Shown: positions 7,456-16,217 of the stretch, one piece after another
Layout of the letters: every line of letters starts with the position of its first letter
Position numbering within the stretch: position 1 is the first letter of the stretch
Source: Thiogranum sp963752745
Lineage (GTDB): Bacteria; Pseudomonadota; Gammaproteobacteria; DSM-19610
Length of the DNA stretch: 64,000 nt
Reading direction: 5' to 3'
Assembly: GCA_963752745.1 (NCBI GenBank)
Contig: CAVWAK010000035.1
Location: 13,174 to 77,173, forward strand
The notes under the pieces: generated by a model
What the model saw: only the letters and a program-made list of their open reading frames with translations
Databases searched by the model: none
What the model was told of the DNA's origin: nothing
Program-made: the position numbers and the translations under genes

Positions 7456-8429
7456 TAAGCATCCCAGAGGGCGCGTATGGCCGCGATGCCTTGCCCGCCG
7501 CATTGCCGTGCGCGCGCCAGGTCAGCAGGCCGCATTCCACCCAGCGCGAAAACAGGTACCGAACAACAGTCCACCCACGCAGAAAAATTTTCCCAGCCTA
7601 TTGGAACAGTATCCGGATGACTTGCAGTCGCCTGTACCGGCGACAGTACGACGGCATCAGCCCCCATAGCTACAGCCTGTTTGAGTTGTTCAGGATCGTG
7701 ACATGAAGCCAGCACCTTGAAATGCTCAGGCAATGGCCGCGTCTGGAAGGCTTGCAATCGTTGCGAGGTCAGGTGGATACCGTCTGCGCCCAATTGTTCT
7801 ACCAGGTCCGGTTCGCTGTTAAGCAACAGTAATGCCCCGCTGGCCCGGCACAAAGGCAGCACTCTGGAAGCCAGCTCGGCGTAGGCTTCTTTCCGCAACG
7901 AGGGTGCTCTCAGCTGCACCAACCCTACGCCTCGCGAGAGACAATCCTGGAGTTGCTGCAGAAACCCGGTGATGCGCAGCGGCTCTGGTTCCGGCGTTAT
8001 CAGGTAAACCGACGGCAACTGCAGCGCCTGAATAATCGGTTTGTTTGCTGCGGGGAAGGCATGGCTGCCCAGTTCGTCAATCGCGACCCAATCAACGACC
8101 TGCCCCTCTCGCCCGTGGATCTCGCCACTGAAAGTCTCTACCTGCCAGACATCCAGCAGCACCTGGCGATCGGGGTAAACAAAAGGGATACGAATTAATG
8201 GCTGCGCCGACTCAACGGTAATACCGAGCTCTTCATGGAGTTCTCTTGCCAATGCCCGCTCTACCGTTTCGCCTGACTCAAGCTTCCCACCAGGAAACTC
8301 CCACAGACCACCCTGGTGGACATGGTCAGGGCGCAGACTGATTAGAACCTGGCGTTGCGAGTTGGTAATCGCTGCAACGGCAACGTGCAGACAGCCGGCC
8401 CCGCCACCTTCAGCTGCGGTACTCGGCAT
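7455..8429 (-). CDS. Nudix (MutT-like) hydrolase fused to a ThiE/TenI-like domain
   Basis: The product of 324 residues has two domains. Residues 1-135 are a MutT-like Nudix hydrolase with box residues 48-70 (G48, E54, R62-E63, E66-E67, G69), preceded by GGLWEFPGGKLESGE, so 8-oxo-dGTP pyrophosphatase activity is likely. Residues about 140-324 resemble thiamine-phosphate synthase (VYLITPE, GADGIHL, ALGGM). The usual catalytic positions are changed: VQLRAP instead of the QLR(D/E)K type, LNSEPD instead of the ND-type metal motif, HLTS instead of HLGQ. TMP synthase activity is therefore doubtful. The same fusion follows argJ in Pseudomonas. The ATG chosen overlaps the argJ end by 20 nt; the longer frame inside argJ is not coding. 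Confidence 0.88.
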   Translation of the reverse strand: MPSTAAEGGGAGCLHVAVAAITNSQRQVLISLRPDHVHQGGLWEFPGGKLESGETVERALARELHEELGITVESAQPLIRIPFVYPDRQVLLDVWQVETFSGEIHGREGQVVDWVAIDELGSHAFPAANKPIIQALQLPSVYLITPEPEPLRITGFLQQLQDCLSRGVGLVQLRAPSLRKEAYAELASRVLPLCRASGALLLLNSEPDLVEQLGADGIHLTSQRLQAFQTRPLPEHFKVLASCHDPEQLKQAVAMGADAVVLSPVQATASHPDTVPIGWENFSAWVDCCSVPVFALGGMRPADLARARQCGGQGIAAIRALWDA

Positions 8430-9627
8430 TGATACGCACATATTCGTGGGACAAATCGCTGGTCCAGATGTGTTCGCAGGCGTCGCCACGCCCCAGGCGG
8501 ATATCAATAAGAATTTCCTCCTCGTCCATGACACGCTGACCACTGGCTTCCTGGTAACCATCAGCCACGCCACCATCCCGCACAATACATACGTCGCCCA
8601 GGTAGATCTCGATCGCATCGATATCAAGATTATCCAGGCCGGCACGACCCACAGCAGCCAATATGCGGCCCCAGTTTGGATCGCTGGCGAACAAGGCGGT
8701 TTTAACCAGCGGCGAATGCGCCACTGTGTAGGCTACCTGCAAACATTCATCACTGTCCGCACCACCGCCCACACTGACGGTAACAAATTTGGTGGCACCT
8801 TCACCATCACGCACAATCAACTGCGCGAGGCGCTCACAGACTTCAGCGACTGCAGCACTGAACGCGGCGTAGTCAGCATGTGAATCGTCAATCAGTTCAG
8901 TCCCCGCACAACCGGTAGCAACGAGGATACATGCGTCATTTGTGGAAGTGTCACCGTCCACGGTGATACGATTGAATGAACAGTTAACTGCTGACTGCAG
9001 ACATTGTTGCAGCGCAGCGGCTTCAACCCGTGCATCAGTAGCAATATAGGCCAGCATGGTCGCCATATCGGGTCGTATCATGCCACTACCCTTGGCGATA
9101 CCCGTCAGGGTCACTTGCTGCCCGTCAATACTCAGCCTTTGCGATACTCCCTTGGCGACCGTATCTGTCGTCATGATCGCATGTGCGGCGGCTGACCAGT
9201 TCTGTTCCGACAAGTCCTGCATGAGTGAAGGTAACGCCGCTTCAAAGCGGTCAACCGCGAGGCGTTCGCCAATCACGCCTGTTGAAAACGGCAGTACGGC
9301 GCTCGCCTCACAGCCCGCCTGCGCGGCCAGCGCCACGCAAGTCTGGCGTGCATCATCAATGCCCGGCTGCCCGGTACCTGCATTAGCATTACCACTATTG
9401 ATCAGCAGATAACGCGGCACAGTGACTTCAAGATGTTCCCGGGCGACAATTACCGGTGCGGCACAAAAAGCATTACGGGTGAACACCGCTGCACACTGAC
9501 CGCCCTCGGCAAGGGCCATCACGGCCAGATCCTTGCGGCCCTGGTAGCGAATACCGGCAGCAGCGACTCCAAGCTGAATACCCTTGACGGGTAACAACTC
9601 GGGAAGTTTGGTATATCCAATAGGCAT
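8410..9627 (-). CDS. argJ: Bifunctional ornithine acetyltransferase / N-acetylglutamate synthase
   Basis: This 405-residue protein has the usual ArgJ length. The self-cleavage site KGSGMIRPDMATML lies at residues 179-192, with Thr190 as the expected nucleophile of the mature beta chain. Other family blocks are LLINSGNANAGTG near residue 75 and FNRITVDGDTSTNDACIL in the beta chain. The C-terminus HEYVRINAEYRS is typical. ArgJ transfers the acetyl group from N-acetylornithine to glutamate in the cyclic arginine pathway, and many versions also use acetyl-CoA; which version this is cannot be told from sequence. It lies between secA and the mutT fusion, 34 nt after secA. Confidence 0.97.
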   Translation of the reverse strand: MPIGYTKLPELLPVKGIQLGVAAAGIRYQGRKDLAVMALAEGGQCAAVFTRNAFCAAPVIVAREHLEVTVPRYLLINSGNANAGTGQPGIDDARQTCVALAAQAGCEASAVLPFSTGVIGERLAVDRFEAALPSLMQDLSEQNWSAAAHAIMTTDTVAKGVSQRLSIDGQQVTLTGIAKGSGMIRPDMATMLAYIATDARVEAAALQQCLQSAVNCSFNRITVDGDTSTNDACILVATGCAGTELIDDSHADYAAFSAAVAEVCERLAQLIVRDGEGATKFVTVSVGGGADSDECLQVAYTVAHSPLVKTALFASDPNWGRILAAVGRAGLDNLDIDAIEIYLGDVCIVRDGGVADGYQEASGQRVMDEEEILIDIRLGRGDACEHIWTSDLSHEYVRINAEYRS

Positions 9628-9661
9628 CTACTTAAAGCACCCGGGTAGCGGCCGGTATCGA

Positions 9662-12376
9662 CTAGCTGAGTTTACCGTGACACTGCTTGAATTTCTTGCC
9701 GGAACCACAGGGACAAGGCTCATTCCGCCCTACCTTGCGTCCATCGCGTACGAACGGCTGCTGCTCGGCTGCTGCCGACTCGTCAGCCTCTCCCTCAGGG
9801 GCAGCATCACCCATTGCACTCGCCTCATCGTGACGGTACTCCATTTCAGCACTGCTGCGCCGCTGCGCGTCAACTGCCTCGACATCGGATTCGGTGCGCA
9901 CCTGCACCTTGGAAAGAATACTCACCACATCCAGCTTGATACGGTCCAGCAGACTGGTGAACATCTCGAAAGCTTCACGCTTGTATTCCTGCTTGGGATT
10001 CTTCTGCGCATAACCACGCAGATGGATACCCTGACGCAGGTAGTCCATAGCCGCCAGGTGTTCCTTCCATGTTTGATCGAGCACCTGCAACATGACCGAC
10101 TTCTCGAAGTGCCGCATGGTCTCCGCACCGGTCATCCTTTCCTTTTCATTGTAGGCCGCTTCCAGCTCGTCGAGTATTTTGCTGCGCAGTGTTTCCTCGT
10201 GCAGATCATGATCTTCATCCAGCCACTGCTGTACAGGAAACTTCTGCGCGAACTCTGTTTCTATTGCAGTTTCAAGGCCGGATATATCCCACTGCTCATC
10301 AAGACTGCCGGGGCGGATATAATTACTGATCACGTCATTGACAATATCTTCACGTATCGCCTTGACGGTGTCTGAAACGTCATCTGTTGCCATCAATTCA
10401 TTGCGTTGCTCGTAGATGACCTTGCGCTGGTCATTGGCCACATCGTCAAACTCGAGCAGATTTTTACGAATCCCGAAGTTGTGTCCCTCTACTTTGCGCT
10501 GAGCGTTGGCAATGGCCTTACTGACCCAGGGGTGCTCAATAGCCTCACCTTCCTGCATACCCAGTTTCTGCATCAGCCCGGAGACGCGCTCCGAAGCAAA
10601 GATGCGCATCAAATTATCTTCCAGTGAAAGATAGAAACGACTGGAGCCCGCATCACCCTGACGTCCTGACCGACCACGCAGCTGATTATCAACGCGGCGG
10701 GATTCGTGGCGCTCGGTACCCACTATATGCAGGCCTCCTGCATCCAGAACCTGCTTGTGACGCTGCTCCCATTCTTTCGTGACGCGGGCGATGGTGTGCT
10801 CATCGACATCGCCCAGCTCGGCAAGCTCTGCATCCAGACTGCCGCCCAGCACAATATCTGTGCCTCGACCTGCCATATTGGTAGCAATGGTAACGGCGCC
10901 AGGGCTACCGGCTTGTGCCACGATATGCGCCTCCCGCTCATGCTGCTTGGCGTTAAGCACCTCGTGCTTGATCTTCTCGCCGTTCAGCAATTTGGACAGG
11001 TACTCCGATGTTTCTATGGATGTCGTGCCTACCAGCACCGGCTGCCCGCGTTGCCGGCAATCGCGGATGTCTTCAGCCACAGCGTCGAACTTTTCCTTGA
11101 CCGTCAGGAATACCAGATCGCCTCGGTCATCACGCACCATGGGTTTGTTGGTCGGCATCACCACGACTTCCAGGCCATAGATTTCCTGGAACTCCGCGGC
11201 TTCGGTATCCGCAGTACCGGTCATACCGGACAATTTGCTATAAAGCCGGAAGTAATTCTGGAAGGTAATCGACGCCAGGGTCTGATTCTCGTTCTGAACC
11301 TTCACCCCTTCCTTGGCCTCAACCGCCTGATGCAAGCCTTCTGACCAGCGCCGTCCTGGCATGGTGCGACCGGTAAACTCATCGACGATGACCACCTGTC
11401 CGTCCTGCAATATATAATCCACGTCCTTCTGATAGAGTGCCTGGGCCCGAAGTGCAGCGTTGAGGTGATGCATGAGTGTCAGGTTCGCAGCATCGTAAAG
11501 ACTTTGGCCTTCCTGCAACAAACCCGCCTTTGACAGCAGGTCTTCAACGTTCTGATGGCCTGCTTCCGTCAGGTTAATCTGTTTCTGTTTTTCATCGACA
11601 CTGTAATCACCGGGGCCATCTTCCTCTTCCTGCTTGACCAGCTTCGGCACAATGTCCTTCATCACCAGGTAGAGGTCTGAATTATCGTCAGTGGGCCCGG
11701 AAATAATCAGCGGCGTACGCGCTTCATCGATAAGGATAGAGTCTACTTCGTCGACTACGGCAGCGTTCAGTTCGCGCTGCACCTTTTCTTCCTTGCGGAA
11801 TGCCATGTTGTCGCGCAGGTAATCAAAGCCAAATTCGTTATTGGTGCCGTAGGTAATGTCGGCATCGTAGGCAGCTTTTTTGTCCTGATGATTCATTCCA
11901 GCCACTGCAACGCCAGTGGTCAGGCCAAGAAAACCGTACAGCTTGCCCATCCATTCTGCATCGCGTCGGGCCAGATAATCATTCACCGTGACAACATGCA
12001 CACCCTTGCCGCTGAGTGCGTTTAGGTAGGCAAACAATGTGGCCACCAGCGTTTTACCCTCACCCGTGCGCATCTCGGCAATCTTGCCGTCATTGAGCAC
12101 CATGGCGCCGATCAGCTGCACATCGAAGTGACGCATGCCCAGGGCACGGCGCGCACCCTCACGCACCACTGCAAATGCTTCCGGTAGCAGCTGTTCGAGG
12201 GTTTCCCCATCCTGGTAGCGCTGACGAAATTCGTCGGTGCGGGCCTTCAACTGCTGGTCGTCGAGCTTTTCAGTCTCCGGCTCCAGCGCATTGATTTTAC
12301 TTACCGTCTTGGAAAGACGCTTGAGAATACGGTCATTGCGGGTGCCAAAGACCTTGCCTAATAGGGACGTAACCAT
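9662..12376 (-). CDS. secA: Preprotein translocase ATPase SecA
   Basis: A full-length SecA of 904 residues. The first nucleotide-binding domain has MRTGEGKT at 102-109 (Walker A) and VDEVDSILIDEARTPLIISG. The second contains ATNMAGRGTDIVLGG and QLRGRSGRQGDAGSS. The C-terminus has the zinc-binding SEC-C motif CPCGSGKKFKQCHG, which in the family binds SecB and lipids. It drives protein export through SecYEG, whose SecY is also encoded in this window. No SecM-like gene with an arrest peptide lies upstream; the neighbour is an M23 peptidase instead, so the E. coli type of secretion-responsive control is not evident. Confidence 0.99.
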   Translation of the reverse strand: MVTSLLGKVFGTRNDRILKRLSKTVSKINALEPETEKLDDQQLKARTDEFRQRYQDGETLEQLLPEAFAVVREGARRALGMRHFDVQLIGAMVLNDGKIAEMRTGEGKTLVATLFAYLNALSGKGVHVVTVNDYLARRDAEWMGKLYGFLGLTTGVAVAGMNHQDKKAAYDADITYGTNNEFGFDYLRDNMAFRKEEKVQRELNAAVVDEVDSILIDEARTPLIISGPTDDNSDLYLVMKDIVPKLVKQEEEDGPGDYSVDEKQKQINLTEAGHQNVEDLLSKAGLLQEGQSLYDAANLTLMHHLNAALRAQALYQKDVDYILQDGQVVIVDEFTGRTMPGRRWSEGLHQAVEAKEGVKVQNENQTLASITFQNYFRLYSKLSGMTGTADTEAAEFQEIYGLEVVVMPTNKPMVRDDRGDLVFLTVKEKFDAVAEDIRDCRQRGQPVLVGTTSIETSEYLSKLLNGEKIKHEVLNAKQHEREAHIVAQAGSPGAVTIATNMAGRGTDIVLGGSLDAELAELGDVDEHTIARVTKEWEQRHKQVLDAGGLHIVGTERHESRRVDNQLRGRSGRQGDAGSSRFYLSLEDNLMRIFASERVSGLMQKLGMQEGEAIEHPWVSKAIANAQRKVEGHNFGIRKNLLEFDDVANDQRKVIYEQRNELMATDDVSDTVKAIREDIVNDVISNYIRPGSLDEQWDISGLETAIETEFAQKFPVQQWLDEDHDLHEETLRSKILDELEAAYNEKERMTGAETMRHFEKSVMLQVLDQTWKEHLAAMDYLRQGIHLRGYAQKNPKQEYKREAFEMFTSLLDRIKLDVVSILSKVQVRTESDVEAVDAQRRSSAEMEYRHDEASAMGDAAPEGEADESAAAEQQPFVRDGRKVGRNEPCPCGSGKKFKQCHGKLS

Positions 12377-12474
12377 TGTCTGGACGAATACTCTGTCGGT
12401 TCGGTATAAATTTCAGAAGGCAAGCATCATACCTCATATAGGTGTGAGCGTGCATAGACATGAGCCTGCAGGTG

Positions 12475-13419
12475 TCAGCTCAACGGTTTGCGGCGGGTCT
12501 GGACATACTTGGTGGGATTTACCTGGTTACCGTTCTTCAGCACCTCATAGTGCACGTGCGGGCCAGTGGAACGGCCACTGGAACCCATCAGGGCAATACG
12601 CCGCCCCTGCTCGATCCGCTCACCGACCTGTACCAGAATCTCCTGGCAGTGCCCATAGCGGGTCGATAATCCGTTACCGTGATTGATTTCCACCAGCTGA
12701 CCATAGCCATAGCGCTTACCCGCCCAGGTCACCACACCGGCTCCGGTTGCAACGATGTCGGCACCCATCTGGCCCGCGAAATCCACACCCTTGTGCATCT
12801 GCTGGCGACCGTGGAAGGGATCCGCACGCTTGCCGTAGTAGGAGGACAGCCAGCCTTTGGTAATGGGCCGGCCATGGGGAGAAACCGCCTGTTTGAGCTG
12901 GCGCCGACTGACAACCCGGTCGAGCACCTCCAACTGGCGGGCCCGGTCGTCAAGCTGCAAGGCAAGATCGTCCAGTGCCTGCATAAAATCGATCGCCCCC
13001 ATGGTTTCACCATCACCGGCCTCGGTAGGACCACCACGTGCCGGCAACTGATCAAAGTCGAATTCCGACTTGCTCAAGCTGGCGACTTCGGTCAGGCGCT
13101 GACCCAGCGCCTCCATACGCAGCACCTGCGCCTGCATCTGCCCCAGCCGCACGGCCAGAGCATTCAACTGATTTTCGGCAGCCCCGCGCGCATGGGCAAG
13201 TTCCTGTTTTTGCTCTTCCAGAGCCACCTGCCAGTGAACATCAGCAGGATTTTCCTGCACTACTACTTTGGGCTGGTGATCTGCGAACAGGGAGCCAAAC
13301 CAGGCTGTTCCCGTCAGCATGGCACAAACTACCAGCACCGCTGGCACCCAGACAGCCGGGCGATTAAGCTGAATACTGCCGGACTTGCCGTACTTAGTGG
13401 TGTAGAGTAGAAATTTCAT
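12475..13419 (-). CDS. M23 family metallopeptidase with transmembrane anchor
   Basis: This 314-residue protein has one N-terminal membrane segment (VWVPAVLVVCAMLTGTAW), a coiled-coil region around residues 60-115 and a C-terminal LytM/M23 peptidase domain. Zinc and catalytic residues are present: HKGVD (His209, Asp213), YGH (His257) and GPHVHYEV (His288, His290). It may therefore be an active peptidoglycan endopeptidase rather than a degenerate EnvC/NlpD-type activator. It faces the periplasm next to cell wall genes and upstream of secA, the same place as PA4404 in Pseudomonas aeruginosa. The divergent dciA start is only 26 nt away. Confidence 0.9.
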   Translation of the reverse strand: MKFLLYTTKYGKSGSIQLNRPAVWVPAVLVVCAMLTGTAWFGSLFADHQPKVVVQENPADVHWQVALEEQKQELAHARGAAENQLNALAVRLGQMQAQVLRMEALGQRLTEVASLSKSEFDFDQLPARGGPTEAGDGETMGAIDFMQALDDLALQLDDRARQLEVLDRVVSRRQLKQAVSPHGRPITKGWLSSYYGKRADPFHGRQQMHKGVDFAGQMGADIVATGAGVVTWAGKRYGYGQLVEINHGNGLSTRYGHCQEILVQVGERIEQGRRIALMGSSGRSTGPHVHYEVLKNGNQVNPTKYVQTRRKPLS

Positions 13420-13445
13420 TGATTGCCTGCATCTGATTTCAAATT

Positions 13446-13886
13446 ATGCGTCAGAAAACTGCCGCCAGTTGTTCACATATCCTTAAACAGGCTGCGCTGC
13501 CCATCCTGGAACGCGCCCGCAAACTGGCGCGTTTTGAGCAAGCCGTACTGAGGCTCTTGCCGGCCGATCTTGGCGCGCATTGTAGAGTGCTGAACCTCAA
13601 AAACGAAATTCTGGTTCTCGCCACTACGACTCCGGCCTGGGCCGGGCGCCTTAGATTTGCCGCTCCCGAATTACTTAAGCAACTCAAGTGCCAGCATCAC
13701 ATGGAGATTCGCGGGGTTGAGCTCAAAATTCACCCTGAAGCAAATGAAAATCAACCCGTTAAGCGAAAGCCCATGCAAATGTCCCTGAGTAGCGCCGAAC
13801 TTCTGGCCAAAACTGCCCAGTCGATCAAACACCCGGAGCTACAGGAAGCCCTCTACCGCTTAGCGGCAAAAACCCGGAAATATTAA
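13446..13886 (+). CDS. dciA: DciA-like replicative helicase loader (DUF721)
   Basis: A 146-residue DUF721 protein. The conserved core includes LRLLPADLGAHCRVLNLKNE followed by ILVLATTTPAWAGRLRFAAP and a LLKQL helix, the usual KH-like domain. The C-terminal tail (SLSSAELLAKTAQSIKHPEL) is predicted helical. DciA loads the DnaB helicase in bacteria lacking the phage-derived DnaC, which fits a non-enterobacterial lineage. It is one of the few plus-strand genes, divergent from the M23 peptidase and converging on lpxC. No obvious Shine-Dalgarno precedes the ATG. Confidence 0.85.
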   Translation: MRQKTAASCSHILKQAALPILERARKLARFEQAVLRLLPADLGAHCRVLNLKNEILVLATTTPAWAGRLRFAAPELLKQLKCQHHMEIRGVELKIHPEANENQPVKRKPMQMSLSSAELLAKTAQSIKHPELQEALYRLAAKTRKY

Positions 13887-13903
13887 GCAGTTCTGCCAGC
13901 TAT

Positions 13904-14818
13904 TCAGGCAGATACAGGAATCGGCCTGGTAAGCCAGTCAGGTGTGGTAGCCGGATCCTCAAAGGTAACGACCTCCCAGGCACTACTTTGCTGCACAAGT
14001 TCACGCAGCAGGCGGTTATTCAGGGCATGGCCGGACTTATAACCGGTAAATTCGCCGATGAGACTGTAGCCTAAGAGATACAGGTCACCCACAGCATCGA
14101 GCACCTTGTGCTTGACGAACTCGTCGTCATAACGCAATCCGTCGGCGTTGACGACCCGGTAATCATCCAGCACCACCGCATTCTCCAGGCTACCGCCCAG
14201 CGCAAGACGATCCTCACGCAGTTTTTCGATATCCCGCATAAAGCCGAAGGTGCGCGCACGACTGACCTCGCGGACAAATGAGGTCGTTGCAAAATCGATC
14301 TCGGAATGGCTGCAACGGCCACGTAGCAAGGGATGATTAAAATCAATGGTAAAGCCAACTTTAAAACCGGCATGTGGCGAAAAACGCGCCCACTTGTCGC
14401 CGTCGCTGACCTCAACAGCCTGACGAATGCGTAAAAAACGCTTGGGAACCGGTTGCTCTTCGATACCTGCGGACTGAATAAGAAACACAAACGGCCCCGC
14501 ACTACCGTCCATAATCGGCACTTCGGCAGCGCTCAGGTCGACGATGGCGTTATCAATCCCCAGGCCTGAAAATGCCGACAGCAGGTGTTCAACCGTCGAA
14601 ATACACACCTCGCCACTCGACAAAGCGGTAGACAGGCGCGTATCACCGACATTCTCCAGCCGAGCCGGGATCTCCACCGGCGGTTGCAAATCGACGCGCC
14701 GGAAGATAATTCCGGAATCCGGCGGTGCCGGGCGCAAGCTGAGATAAACCTGTTCGCCACTGTGCAACCCAACCCCTTTTGCACGTATGACATTCCGCAA
14801 AGTTTTCTGATATATCAT
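13904..14818 (-). CDS. lpxC: UDP-3-O-acyl-N-acetylglucosamine deacetylase LpxC
   Basis: This 304-residue protein matches LpxC in full. STVEHLLSA carries His78, the first zinc ligand; VDLSAAEVPIMDGSAGPF follows the family; KHKVLDAVGDLYLLG supplies the second histidine and the Asp; SGHALNNRLL holds the general-acid histidine. The enzyme commits UDP-sugar to lipid A, so the organism makes lipopolysaccharide. It follows ftsZ at the end of the dcw cluster after a 205-bp gap (14819-15023). That gap contains a CAGCCC/GGGCTG hairpin without a U tract near 14977-14992 and no convincing promoter. Confidence 0.98.
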   Translation of the reverse strand: MIYQKTLRNVIRAKGVGLHSGEQVYLSLRPAPPDSGIIFRRVDLQPPVEIPARLENVGDTRLSTALSSGEVCISTVEHLLSAFSGLGIDNAIVDLSAAEVPIMDGSAGPFVFLIQSAGIEEQPVPKRFLRIRQAVEVSDGDKWARFSPHAGFKVGFTIDFNHPLLRGRCSHSEIDFATTSFVREVSRARTFGFMRDIEKLREDRLALGGSLENAVVLDDYRVVNADGLRYDDEFVKHKVLDAVGDLYLLGYSLIGEFTGYKSGHALNNRLLRELVQQSSAWEVVTFEDPATTPDWLTRPIPVSA

Positions 14819-15023
14819 TATGTTATTAGCGCTCTCGCGCCTATCCTGGCGTCGTCAGGTAGTTAATTTTTATGCTTCTGTACTACTGACGATTAGCCTC
14901 CAGTGTAACCATTAGCGCCAGTAACGCCGGGCCCGTTTGTAATGCAGTTACGAGCCTGACGCACAAGGATTATGCCAGCCCATTCGGGCTGACAGCAATC
15001 TCCGCTGCCCTATATCTCCAGTA

Positions 15024-16181
15024 TCAGTCAGCCTGGCGCCGCAAAAATGCCGGGATATCGAGGTAGTCCATGTCTTCGGTGGCTTTTGGTGGTGGCAACG
15101 TTTCACCAGCGGCCTGGTTACGGATCACCGCAGGGCGATCGAGTTCCTGGTAGTCAACTTGACCGGTCTTCCTGCCACGCTGCACCAGTTTCATTGGTTC
15201 TGGTGTTTCCTGGAACTGTTCGACTCCGTTACCCAGACCAGTAGCCACCACCGTAACACGCAGCTCATCATGCATATCCGGATCGATAACCGTCCCTACA
15301 ACCACAGTAGCCTCCGGCGAAGCGAACTCCTTGACAGTGTTGCCGACTTCCTCGAACTCACCAATCGACAGGTCCAGACCGGCAGTGACATTCACCAGAA
15401 TACCGTTGGCACCCATCAGGTCGATATCTTCAAGCAGCGGACTGTGAACCGCCGATTCGGCCGCTTCGCGCGCACGGTCCTGACCGGAAGCAACGCCCGA
15501 GCCCATCATTGCCATACCCATTTCAGACATCACAGTACGTACATCGGCAAAGTCGACGTTAATAAGGCCCGGACGGGTGATCAGTTCAGCAATACCCTGC
15601 ACTGCACCCTGCAGTACATTGTTGGCCGCCTTGAAAGCGTTCAACAGGCTGACTTCCTTGCCCAGCACCGAGAGCAACTTCTCGTTAGGGATGGTAATCA
15701 GGGAATCTACATACTGACTAAGCTCATTCAGCCCGCGATCTGCCACCGAAGTACGCTTGCCACCTTCAAACGGGAACGGCCTGGTGACTATAGCCACAGT
15801 CAGGATGCCCAGCTCCTTGGCAACCTGGGCCACAACAGGTGCCGCACCAGTACCGGTACCGCCACCCATTCCGGCAGTGATGAACAACATGTCTGCGCCA
15901 TTAATACATTCGTGAATACGATCACGATCTTCCATCGCGGCCTGGCGACCGATATCCGGGTTAGCGCCGGCACCCAAACCCTTGGTGATACTGCTACCCA
16001 GCTGCAACGTGGTACGGGCATTCATGTTAGTCAGCGCCTGCGCATCGGTGTTGGCACAGATAAACTCTACACCTTCGATGTCGGCCTCAACCATGTGTTG
16101 CACAGCATTACCGCCTCCACCACCGACACCCAGCACCTTTATTACGGCGTTTTGACTGTACGAATCCATTAACTCAAACAT
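15024..16181 (-). CDS. ftsZ: Cell division protein FtsZ
   Basis: This 385-residue FtsZ has a standard length. The tubulin signature GGGTGTGAAP lies at 106-115, and an NTDAQAL motif at 44-50 contacts nucleotide. The C-terminal conserved peptide DYLDIPAFLRRQAD, which binds FtsA and other membrane tethers, is complete. FtsZ polymerises with GTP into the Z-ring. The start MFEL resembles the MFEP start of the E. coli protein. It lies 36 nt downstream of ftsA, the canonical order ftsQ-ftsA-ftsZ-lpxC. Confidence 0.99.
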   Translation of the reverse strand: MFELMDSYSQNAVIKVLGVGGGGGNAVQHMVEADIEGVEFICANTDAQALTNMNARTTLQLGSSITKGLGAGANPDIGRQAAMEDRDRIHECINGADMLFITAGMGGGTGTGAAPVVAQVAKELGILTVAIVTRPFPFEGGKRTSVADRGLNELSQYVDSLITIPNEKLLSVLGKEVSLLNAFKAANNVLQGAVQGIAELITRPGLINVDFADVRTVMSEMGMAMMGSGVASGQDRAREAAESAVHSPLLEDIDLMGANGILVNVTAGLDLSIGEFEEVGNTVKEFASPEATVVVGTVIDPDMHDELRVTVVATGLGNGVEQFQETPEPMKLVQRGRKTGQVDYQELDRPAVIRNQAAGETLPPPKATEDMDYLDIPAFLRRQAD

Positions 16182-16217
16182 AACGACGTCTCCTCTCTTT
16201 GATTCAGTAAAAATGTC

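Noticed and set aside
12377..12474. SecM-like arrest peptide upstream of secA
   Set aside because: The 98-nt gap contains no reading frame with a signal peptide or a recognisable arrest motif.
15159..16172. Plus-strand open frame of 337 codons opposite ftsZ
   Set aside because: Antisense shadow of a highly conserved gene; composition follows the complementary codons.
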